Assembly: GCA_036245805.1 (NCBI GenBank)
Contig: BTRK01000003.1
Span: 45,312,044 to 45,376,043, forward strand
Reading direction: 5' to 3'
Length of the DNA: 64,000 nt
DNA from: Pristionchus mayeri
Taxonomy: Eukaryota > Nematoda > Chromadorea > Rhabditida > Neodiplogasteridae
A program made the position numbers and the translations under genes. The notes beneath the pieces are model-generated. The model was not told the origin of the DNA. It saw only the letters and a program-made list of their open reading frames with translations, and searched no databases. Below, one piece after another: positions 45,393 to 56,100 of the stretch. Within the stretch, counting starts at the first letter, position 1, and every line of letters begins with the position of its first letter.

Positions 45393-47207
45393 CTACTCCT
45401 TCTCCTTCTCCTTCTCCCACTGGTCATTGGTGAGTGCCTTGATGGTCACGGCATGGATCGTCTCCATCACCTCCTTCAGCGCATCGTTCACCATCCTGAA
45501 TCAGGGGGCAATCGATCGATAATTCAGGGAATTGAAGGGCAGATTACGGTAGGGATTTACTTAGTATGTTTTCAGTGCATCGGGTAACCAATAGATAGAT
45601 CGGCAGGTATTTGAAGGGGAAATGTTGATTACTGGAGAAAATACATTTAATAAACCATTTTTTTCAGAGCTTGTGCATCTGTGCTACATCCAGGGTCTAT
45701 TACGAAACAAAGTTCTGTGGGTACACAGGAGGTAGCCATAGTTGGTTATATAATAATGTGATGCAGTTTAAGAGCATGCGCATCTGTGCTACACTCATGT
45801 CTTATTAATAAACGCAACTTTACAGAACAGTTCATGCGTGAAGGATAGTGGTTCAATAATAAATAACAATAATAGTGCTTATTAGCCGCACTTTAGTTAG
45901 ATAAAATATATTAAATAGCTAATCTATTGTATAATGTAACAAATTTTGCAATGTTAAGATGCTTTTGAGGGAAGTCGAACTGCTCTTACTTTGCACAGCG
46001 AAATTTGGAATTTTTCAGAGTTTTCACATCTGTGCTACACCCTGCTCCTATAATGAAACACAACTTTGCTGCGCAGTTCAGGTGTGGGAGGTCGTGTTTC
46101 AACAATAACAACAACAATAATTTTGCTTTGTTCACATTTTTACGTAGCCATACTGGCATTTTTTTGTTAGACAAAATATATTCAATGGCTGATTTATTGC
46201 ATAATGTACTAAAATCATTTTGAGATGCGAAATTGTTTTGTACTAAGTCGCACTGGTACTATTTAGCAAAGTCAAAATCTTGAAAACTTTCGGGCCTGAC
46301 GCATCTGTGCTACACCCATGGCCTATTATGAAACACTTGTCTAAAGATGCAGTATTGCATCGATCTGTTGGACAATAATAATATTGTAATAAAAACAATA
46401 AACATTTTCGATGCTCATATTTTTACACAGTCGTGCTGTTGCTGTGCAGCTTGAGGAATAATTGCTCACTGGATGGCAGATTTATTGCACATTCAAGTTT
46501 TGATTCGTTATTGGCCGTAGGTGTAGCACAGATTTCGCTTTAGCACTATCGGTCCATGATTAACGGATACCGTCACCACGCCTATCCACAACTGACTACC
46601 GTAACCCTCCTTCAATCGCGAACTGACCTGTGTCTCTCCAGCACTCTCTTGCCCGCGAATCGATCCGAGACGATGAAAATGTCGAACTTGGCGCCACATC
46701 CGTCCGACATGTCCTCCACCACCTGACAATTATCGATTAGAAGGATTGATCTTTGTTACGAACTTTACATTATCAATTAGCAGGATTGATCTTTGAACTC
46801 TGACATCTGCCCTTGCTTAAAGACTACAGTATAGATTTTATCTTTGGCATTAGCTAATTTTCCTCCACTCCGACTTGTGGTGCCCTAAAATGCAAACTGC
46901 CTATTTCCGAGTTTAGAAGATAACCAGTGTAATCGCAGTTGCGCCATCACGTATGACTAACGAATGTATGACTAACCCATTCATGTATCACTAACGAAAT
47001 ATGGCAGCTAATCTTGGTCGGCTTTCCAGCATTATTACAAAACAATGATCAGAAACAGAAACTGATGTTGAATAACATCATTCTTGCTACCAATCAATAT
47101 TCGACTACCGTAACCTGCGATGTAGTTCAATTACCGTAATCGCAACTCACCGTGTGAAGCGGCTCGAGGGGCGCGAGAAGGGCCTCGACTTCCGACTCGT
47201 TTACCAT
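45393..47207 (-). CDS. BOLA2: BolA-family protein, BOLA2-like, 3 exons, 84 aa
   Basis: Exons 47207-47151, 46722-46628, 45495-45393; phases agree. BOLA2 partners with monothiol glutaredoxin (GLRX3) through a shared [2Fe-2S] cluster in cytosolic/nuclear iron handling. Seen: the N-terminal helix (residues 1-17), then VVEDMSDGCGAKFDIFIVSD with Cys28, the BolA signature FAGKRVLERHRMVN with cluster-binding His50, ETIHAVTIKALTNDQW, and a Lys/Glu tail. Length is typical. The start follows a TTTTTTTAG acceptor 8 nt upstream. The ~1.1-kb second intron contains a four-unit tandem repeat. Placement 1 kb after the eIF4H-like gene, same strand, fits possible co-transcription. Confidence 0.92.
45655..46420. 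repeat. Four diverged tandem repeats in BOLA2 intron
   Basis: GCATCTGTGCTACA(C/T)CC followed by TATTA(T/C)GAAAC and, ~60-80 nt later, CAATAATAA recurs near 45673, 45778, 46024 and 46299. Non-coding. Confidence 0.65.
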
Positions 47208-47217
47208 TCCAAATTCT

Positions 47218-48190
47218 AAAAAAAATCAATCAATAATTGCACGCTACCGTATCTCGAAAGTATCCCACGAAGAATCCACTCAACTTCTTTGCATCAAATC
47301 ACTCAAATTTCCCAATTTTTTCCACTTTATCGGACGAGAGAACACAACAACAACATAACAATGGTCTCTACACTCACTCATTGGCTATATCAATTATTGA
47401 TTAGTGATCAATCTAACAATCGATAAATCGATAATCGATTGATCAATCGAGAGGAAACGGGGCATGGGGCAGTTGGAGGTATTGTAGTGAATGGGGAATC
47501 GGTTAATAAGGCAAGGGGGAGAAAGTTATACCTTCCAAGGGATATGAGAGGATACTGAAGGGGAGATACAAGAGAATCGATGAGACAAAGAATGGAGAGT
47601 GAGCTAAGAGAAATTATGATAGAACACACCGACAAAAACGGATTATTACAAAAAGAAAAGAAAAACAATTAGTAAAGATCAATGCATTGGGGGCGTGGTT
47701 CACAGATGCAGGACCTTGTAGCATTGCCAATCGATAAACAGCGAAAATCGATAATCTAGCTAGGTTCCTGAGCAAAAGGGAGTCAGAAAAGGTCCGGGAC
47801 AGAAAAGAATGTGCATGCGTGCTTACGGTAGTGGGTTGGGCGAATTACAGTAATCTACAGGGGATCCTACGGGGGAGAACGAAGAAAGCTTTCGAAGCCC
47901 AGATCAAGCAGTTATTCCTATGCCTAGAGAATAGGATTGATTGGCCGATCTGGGTTTCTAGAGAAGGCTTAAACATGGTAAAGGCAGGAATGGGAAAGAG
48001 GGAAGGGGGTAGATCACGGACTCGTTCACACAAGTAGTAAACAGGCTCGCTCTAAACATGCATCCCCCTACGCTCAGATCAATCGCACTTGTTTACAAGA
48101 TAAAAGTCGATTTGAGCATAAGGAGGGGCACACAACTTTAGAACAAGACTGTTTACACCTTGAGTGACGTCATCTGAGGGGCTGCCCTTC
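47218..48190. other. Spacer between eIF4H-like and BOLA2-like genes
   Basis: About 1 kb with ATCGATAA/TCGATTGATC-rich sequence near 47400-47450 and 47720-47760. No exon or RNA gene recognised. Confidence 0.4.
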
Positions 48191-51092
48191 CTAGTGGCCG
48201 AAGATCTTCTCCTTCCTGGCCTTCTCCGCCTCCTCCTCCTGTCTCTTCTTCTCCTCCATCTCCTTCGGGTCCATCACCTTCTTCGTCAGCTGCAGACGAG
48301 GACGGCCAGAGTCTGCAAAGATACCAACGATTATTTTTTTGTAGAACGATTATACAAACTATTTGAAACTTTTAACCCCCAGTGTCTACAAGTAGCTTCG
48401 AGTAGGATGAAAAAATAAGAACTTATCAGAACTATTTGTCTCTGTGCTACGATTATTCCTCCTCAGTGAGGAGGAATCACTGTCTACTATCTGCCATATT
48501 TCCACACTAAAGTAATACAATAATCGACCACCATCGCCAGTGCCGATAGGTGCCTCGGCGGGTCGCTCCGGTCTCTCTCCCCGGTTGTGGTGGCCGCCTC
48601 GACCGCCGTGATGGCCACGGCCGCGCACGACCTGGGTAATAAACAACTATTAATTACTTTTAAAATATTGACGCTCTTGCGCATCAATCGCCAACCATCA
48701 ACTTCCTTTTTATTACCAAAAATATTCCGAATTTTCCCATCTTTTGGCAATCCCCAGCAAACTCATATCCTTGTGGCTTCCAGTTTCGGGTATGGTACTT
48801 GTTCCTCGGGGAAATGCTTGTGTGCAATCAGCCAGAGGTGAAGAACGTAATTAAATAATTAATTAGTAACCTCAAAGTCCATCTCGCCCTTCACGAAGCC
48901 GCCCTGGCCCTCGAAGTGGTGTCCGCCACGGCCGCCTGAAGGAAAAAATCGATAATTTGAATTTTGAACATAATTTACTTCCATGATTCTTGACCATCAC
49001 TTACGCGTTTCATGTAGTCTATTTCAGTTTCACGTTTGCTCCCACGTCAATCCAGCGAGCAGCCCGAATCAACAAAGAAAAATCTCATGAAACCTCCCAA
49101 GTCGTGCCCTTGAACTCGTAAAGCGATTTAGCAAGGACAAGTCGGTTGCCAGGGGGGACTGCGAAACTTTGAAATCCACTATAGTGCCCGTGTACTTGAA
49201 ACTAAATAAATCCAATAAGGCAGGAAAGAGCAGGTTGCTACTAGCAACTTCTTAGGGTGAAGTGCATGCCACTCACTAGCAACTATGCATGGTCCTGTGA
49301 CTCTAGCAACCGACTAATGGTAAAAGTGGATTTTCAAACCGGATACCACAACCTGGAGGATTGAAGCTGCACCAAAAGCACATAAGCGCTGGTTGAGAAA
49401 AGCCGCAATCTTATCTTATTCCAGTTTCACAATATCAAAGGAAAAAAAAGTAACGAACCAAAAAGAATTGTATGCTTCGCTTAGTCATAAGCCAACACGG
49501 TTTTGCATTTGATAAGGGCCATTTCATCCACAATAATGGCAAAGTATTGCGTATATAAGGAAACGATTTTTAGGTTATAGACACGCAACTACTAGTCCAA
49601 TAATCCCAAAACCTATGATATTTCATGTTCATGTTCCCCAGTTCACCCAATTTTTACTAATCTCACACCCACAGCCCTCCACCATTTTCGACAGTTCAAA
49701 CGATCCAGAAATCAGGCTATTTTGTGTTTTACAAAAAATTTAAATCTTCTCACCTCCCCTCTCCCTCTCCCTGCCCCATCCTCCTCGATCTCCTCCGTAT
49801 CCTCCGCCCCTGCCTCCCCTCTCGAATCCCCGATCGCTGCCTCCTCTGCCCCGTCCTCCTCCTCGGCCGCCTCGTCCGCCGCCCCTGAAAATTATCGATT
49901 TTATTTTCTTACTTACGTGCTAGGCTCCGCCCCCTCCTCAAATAATTGCTAGGGGAATTGTCGGTTTTACGGCGTGATGAGGATACATAGAGTCGGATCT
50001 CGTATCGTTTCCATCAACGGCTACATGTAGTCTTAAAGTTAATATTTCGTCTTTCGAACCCTACCTGCCAGTCTTGTTGTCCACCTTCAGCGGACGACCA
50101 TCGAACTCCTGCAGGGAGATTGTATAAAATTTTAAACTCGGTGTCTCCATGTTTCAATAATTCGGGGCCACAAAGGAGCAAAAGATCATTCGATGACAGT
50201 AACAAGATTCAGGGTGCTAGGGGGTTCCCCCTAGCTTTCGAAGTTTCGTTAACAAGTTTAAAAATATACAAATTGAGAAACGTGACACGTGAAAAGGTGT
50301 TCACAAAAATAATAAGAAACGTGATTCACGCTTGCCCTCAGGGCATTCGGAGGAGCAATAACAATAACAAGAACAAGAAGAGTGACTCACACAGCCATTG
50401 AGGGTGAGCACCTTGTCCAGCTGATCCTTCGCCGACACCTGTAGTGACTCTTTTAGATTGAAAAGAAAGAAAGCATTTAAATCAGGCAAATCAATACTCC
50501 TAGTCCCATACTTCCTCTACACTATTGAAAAAAGGAATAAACATTTAAAAATTACATAATCATTTTTTGTATCCTGTTGATAGATTGGACAATATATTAA
50601 TCTCAATGTATTTATGTTTCAACATGTCATAAGGACGCCAAGACAATCTATACAAAACTATTATTAGCATTACCTCGACGTAGGCGAATCCCTTGAACTG
50701 GTCGCTCTCGCGATCGCGAACCATGTGGATGTTGAAGGTGCGAATCTTCAAAAGCAAGTTTTTTTCGGGAATTACGCGAATTAAACGGCCTGACATTATG
50801 TCTCGTCCAGTAGGCAAATGACCTCTGACCTGATCCTACCGGTAACGCAAGCCCTCAAATAAGCGCTACTTCGAGGTGTATCTAACTTCATTTTAGGAAC
50901 AGATTACTCTTTTACCATTTTAACAAAGAAAGAACAATCTAGAGGAAAGAAACAGGGGTCGTAAAATGCAGTTACTCTCACCTCCTCAATCGTGAGTCCG
51001 GCGTTCTCGAGGACGGTGTCGATGTCGCTGGGCGTGCTGTCGTGCGGCAGATTGCCGATGAACACCTTCAGAGGTCCTTGCTCTTCCGCCAT
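48191..51092 (-). CDS. drr-2: eIF4H/DRR-2-like RRM protein, 8 exons, 230 aa
   Basis: Exons: 51092-50982, 50745-50674, 50438-50391, 50108-50065, 49884-49754, 48935-48871, 48631-48532, 48312-48191; phases agree. eIF4H stimulates the eIF4A helicase in translation initiation; DRR-2 is the C. elegans eIF4H. Seen: one N-terminal RRM with RNP2 VFIGNLP (10-16) and RNP1 KGFAYVEV (55-62), then EFDGRPLKVD closing the fold, an RGG/Gly-rich region (about 92-175, with GGYGGDRGGWG), and a C-terminal DSGRPRLQL followed by a Lys/Glu helix ending KIFGH. SGRPRLxL is characteristic of eIF4B/4H proteins. The start codon lies 28 nt after a TTTTGCAG acceptor. The gene name is by family resemblance. Confidence 0.9.
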
Positions 51093-52575
51093 GATTGCAG
51101 AACGGAGTTTGAGTTTGACTGCAAAACAGGCGATTTTACTGCTAAACTAGCATCAAAATATCGCCAAAATCGTGATAGTTAGGTGGAGATGATCGCACTG
51201 AGCACTTGACTAACATAAAAAACAAATAATAAAAACGGTAAAATCGATAAATAAATAAATTTAAAAAATAGCCGGAAGCCGCGTCGCTCGACTGCAAACG
51301 CGCGGAAATTACTGTAGCCAAGGTCGCTCGATTCTGCGCGAGTCAGATTCGTAATTTATTGAAATTTTAAAATCGTGAATTTGGAATTTAAGAATATATT
51401 TAATCTTAATAAACGTAATTAAAATTAAAATAACAAAATTTAAACACCAGATCGCCAGAGATTTTTACGCAGTTCTAATAAACTCTCATCCCCTTGCAAT
51501 AAAACTCTATCTGCCGAAACCATCTCAAATTGTGTCTCTTCTTTGTGCGCACTCCGTTCTACTCATCACCCCACATTTTCCTTCCTCCTCTCATCCTAAA
51601 ATATCCACCTCACTCGACCATCTACCCTCTTCTATTCAGGACGGTTCCAAACTCATCTGATTGGCCCCGATCAGGACCGTATTTCGGGATCAGCCTATAC
51701 TTGTAGTTCCAAGGATGGTCCTGTCCTTCCTTATATAAAAGCCGCATCTATTCCTTCTGAAACCGTGAAAACTCTTGAGAAATGATCTGTCTCCGAATTT
51801 CCATACTCCCTACCTCCCTCTCTCTCAATTTCCTACAGTCTCTTCTCATTCTGGCAAACCGGCCGGATCTGACTAACTTCTGAGTTTGCTAGTATAAGGA
51901 GACGCCGACATTTATTAGTGCTGAAAAGAGGGAAAAAAGTTGGGGTAAAATAGGCCGACTCTCTTCAATATGCACGCTCTCTCGTCTGTCCGGCTGTTAC
52001 TCTCTCCATCATACACACTCTCTCGTCGATCAGATTCTCCCTCTCTTGTAGAAACTGTGATTGTTCCATTGGCGAAGTGTAACAATTCGCGCTATTTTCT
52101 GGCTGCCCGATTGTATTGTTTGGCTACCTCTCAACACTTCTCACTCTCTCCAGTACTCGCACTCTCTCGCTCTCTCTAACTGACTAGAGATTATGTTGAT
52201 TGGAGAGAGTGATATCACTGATAGTAGCATTCGGTCAGACAAAGCGAGAGAGTGTAGAGAATAGAGAGATTCTAGAGAGTGAGGGAAGGCGAGAGAGTGC
52301 GGGGAATAGAGAGAGTTATTGAAAGCGAGAGAGTGTGGGAACTGGAGAGAGTTAGACAGGTGCTATCATGCTGATAGCGCCGTTCTTCCAGTAGTCGAGT
52401 AGGTCAACTCGACACTTTGCTGTTTCTTTCCCAATATATTACCAACGTTCACTCTCATAGTTGAATCTCATTCCCTTTCAATTTCTTGCTTGTACTCGAT
52501 GACTCAAATGTTATGCTTTTTTCGCTTTTTTTTATACTTTCCTTCTCGTACCTCCATTCAAGGGAGTGATATTAA

Positions 52576-52741
52576 AGAAGGAGTGTCAGCATATTTGGTG
52601 GGAATCGAACCCGCAACCTCCCGATCAGATGTTGGTTGCTCTACCACTAAGCAGCCGATGGTTGTCTACTCCTAGATCACGCTATGATCTTTGGAAGGGT
52701 TATGACTGCATCAAAAGTTTAACTTTGCTGACACTCCTTCT
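52576..52741. mobile_element. 166-bp TIR element containing a tRNA-like sequence
   Basis: A perfect 16-bp inverted repeat AGAAGGAGTGTCAGCA bounds the segment. Inside, minus strand 52657-52596, are TGCTTAGTGGTAGAGCA (box A-like) and GGTTCGATTCC (exact box B). Acceptor-stem pairing is absent, so it is a tRNA relic or SINE head, not a functional tRNA. Confidence 0.65.
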
Positions 52742-52852
52742 CTAATCAGTTCAGTGGTTCCACTTCTTTTCTTGTTATACTTTTTGCTCCCTCTCCTACC
52801 CTCTTCCTTCTCTTCTCACATCCCTCTTGTTCTGGTCTCATGTGAATTGATG

Positions 52853-52940
52853 GCACTGGTTCGGATGAGAACTATCATGTCATGCCGCCTTTCATACATC
52901 AAAGGCGGTATGACGTCATAATTCTCATCCAGGCTAGTGC
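52853..52940. repeat. ~85-bp palindromic MITE, copy 4
   Basis: CACTGGTTCGGATGAGAACT pairs with AATTCTCATCCAGGCTAGTG. It lies 260 bp upstream of the beta-glucuronidase start and carries one intact TGACGTCA. Confidence 0.8.
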
Positions 52941-53199
52941 TGAATCGTCTCTAGATACGCTAAGTTCATTCTAAGTTCTCTCTCACCGGCCTGAGGTGCT
53001 AAAGAGAGTGTAGACTGAAACGAGAGTCTTCCCAGAAAAGGGCAAACTCCAGCGAAATTCAATTTATTACCTACTCAATGTCAGCACTAGGCGAAGCAGA
53101 GTTTCGGCCGTTGATCATAGAAAGAGTCACGCTACCAGAAACAATATTTCCCTCAATTTGTTTTGTAAAATACCACTAACTTGGATTTTTCATATCAGC

Positions 53200-56100
53200 A
53201 TGCGGTTACTCGCCTCACTTCTCTGCCTACCTCTACTCCTGGCAATTCAACCGATTCAGGTACCGTATCCCTACAATATCCCTGAAATTGAACGACCTAT
53301 AGTTCCCAGATTATGGAATTAGAGGATACCGTAACCCAGTAATCTCTATAGTTACCGTAACCTACAGTATCCCCTCAGGAAAACGAGATTCGCGAACTGC
53401 AAGCCCTCAATGGTCTCTGGACGTTCGTCCGGGAACCGCGAAACAGTGTGGACATCGGTCTTCCTAATGGATGGAAGGACACACCTCTTAGTAAATTCAA
53501 GGTAGATCATCGATTGTGACCGTAATCTCAATACCTACCGTAAGCGTATTCTGAATGCCGCTATCGTGTTATCAATACCAACTACGAATTGCGTCAGCTG
53601 ACGTAATCTAGGTGCCGAAAACTAAAAATTTCTGATGAGAAGACAGGGATGAAGCTTTTTCTCCTACCTGATTTCTCTTATTTTCTATCCTTCATATCAT
53701 TTTCTTATCTCGATCAGTGGGTGCACTTCTCTTGTGACCTCTGACCACTCCTCCCTTCTCTTTTCATCTCTTCTTCTCTCGTTTTTCTCAATGCAGTAAA
53801 GAACTGCGAAAGCGTGTTCAAGTGATAGGACGTTACTCTCCTGAATTCGCGTGCTCTCTCGCACCGTCTGATCCATGAAAAAAGTGCGAATGAGAAGAGC
53901 ATGATCCCTCCTCTCAAAAAAACGCATGAACTGGAGGTCATGAATGCGAAAACAACCATTGCTCATCCTGATCTTTGATCTTCCCAGAATGCCACCGAGA
54001 TGCCCGTGCCATCAGCGTTCAACGAGTTGGGAGACAAGGCCCTGCGCGACCACCTCGGCTGGGTGTGGTACGAGCGATACGGTAAGCGGAAACGGTAGGA
54101 AAAGAGTGTTATTTCATGGGTCAGATGGATGAGTATACCGTACTTCTCCTAAGACAGGAGAGGTACTGTGTGTCAGATCATAACCCGGTAGGTGGATACG
54201 GTATTAAAAGATGGGTGTTCGATGGATCTGAGGGATATTTACGGTATGGGGTTACGGTAGAACAGAGAAGGTACGGTGGGTCAGATCCTTGATTCAGTCG
54301 ATGTGCCTCTCCGTGTGCTCGGCAACAATCGCGTCTTCATCCGCATGGACTCAGTGATGTACTACGCTATCGTTGTGAGTGCGATCTTTGATCTCTGGAC
54401 TTTGAACCCATAGTGTGCAAAGAAGCCCATAGCTGATCATTGTCTCGTTGCACAGCTTGCTTCATGGATGAGAATTGTGATGATTTGAGTAAGAGAGTGT
54501 AAGAGAGCGCGGAAAATGGAGAGATCTTTGATCTTTAACCTCTCTCTAGTTCGTTCAAGAAACGGTCCAAACTTTGATCCTTTTTCACTGATTTTCCGCT
54601 AGAGAATGTGGAGGACGGAGATAGTTCAGTCGCCTCTGATCTCTATTTTATGATCTTTGATCATTCAGTTCGTCAATGGACAGGAGGCGACTCGTCACGA
54701 AGGTGGTCATCTTCCATTCGAAGCAGAGATCACCCAGCTACTTGCCGATGATGGCCATAATAAGTTCACCATTGGTGAGATGATCTTTGATCTTTGGTCT
54801 TTGGTCTTTGATCTTTTGATATGTTTTCTTTTCCATATCTATGAGAATTTTCTAAGAATTAGAGTTATTTTGCATCTTCCATGTATCATTATCGGCACTA
54901 GGTCGGATGAAAACTATGACGTCATGCCGCCTTTGATATGTCAAAGGCAGCATGACGTCATAGTTCTCATCCGACCTAGTGCCCCTTTATCTCGTTTCTT
55001 CTTCAAAACAATTTCCGGTACACCCTGAATCGAGATAAGAACACTGAGAAAAATTATCCGATCTTACACTGTCAAAGCGTCTCGGTGCATCGATGAAGAA
55101 CAATCGTTTTTCGTTCTTCATCTTTGCTGCTGGTTTTTGTCCAGGGCGCTCACAAATGCGATGCTTGCCCAAGCTTCTCTGCGGTACTAATTCGGATGAG
55201 AACTATGAAGTCATGCCGCCTTTGATATAGCAAGGGCAGCATGACGTCATCGTTCTCATTGTCCTTTTCAGCCCAGCGAGAGAGCATGCGAAACGGAGAG
55301 AGTCAGATCTTCAATCTCCCGTCTCCTCCGTTCGCACGCTCTCTCGTCGGTCAGACAAGTCGAGATCCTGAATAATGCGGGAATGATAAGCCACGATAGC
55401 AAAACAAAAACAAAATTAACAAAAACAACCACTTCAGCCGTCAACAACACGCTCTCATTAGACACAGTGCCACAGGCGGAGTTCGTCTACAACAAGAAGG
55501 AGTGGAACATCATAGATGGGAAGAATGTGAGCAGAGATCATTGATCAATTACTCTGGTATGGGTTCCCCAGTAGGAGCCTACGTAGGCTCCTACTAGGGT
55601 GAAAATCTCATTGTTCTCCGTACTCTCTCATCACTCAAGACTAGGTTCCTACTAGGGTGTCTAGGGTGTATGTCCCTACTAGGGTGTCTTGAGTGATGAG
55701 AGAGTATGGAGAACAATGAGATTTTCACCCTAGTAGGAGCCTACGTAGGATTCTACTGGGGAAACCATACCATAGTAGCTCTTCTGCTGTTGTAGACTAT
55801 CCTGAAAGCCATCTCTGGTGTGAGTTTGCTGCTAGAGTACTACTGATCCTTCTTGTTGGATCCTAACTAGACTGCACAGTATTGTTTTGTCATTCAATAA
55901 TGGATTTTTTTCATCATGAGAGATCCTCCTGAACATGAGAAGGATGAGGTCACAGTGACTCGTTTCAGGTCTCTCGCTATCCCGACGGCGCCTTCACCTA
56001 CACCGTGCCCTTCGACTTCTTCCACTACTCTGGCATACTACGGTAGGCATACCATACTCTCCATTTCGCAAGTTTTTATCTATCGTTCTGTCTGACCAAA

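Larger units (their letters stand above)
51121..53199. promoter_or_regulatory. Divergent intergenic region (eIF4H-like / beta-glucuronidase)
   Basis: The 2.1 kb between two start codons pointing apart must hold both promoters. AT-rich near 51200-51460; CT-rich and GAGAGAGTG-rich between 51770 and 52350, with several CACGCTCTCTCG/GAGAGAGTG inverted pairs; then a TIR-flanked tRNA-like element and one palindromic MITE carrying TGACGTCA. No TATA assignment was possible. Confidence 0.5.

Noticed and set aside
48164..48418. Plus-strand Leu-rich open frame
   Set aside because: Antisense to the last exon of the eIF4H-like gene.
52596..52657. Functional tRNA gene
   Set aside because: Boxes A and B are present but the acceptor stem does not pair, so only a tRNA-like relic is claimed.
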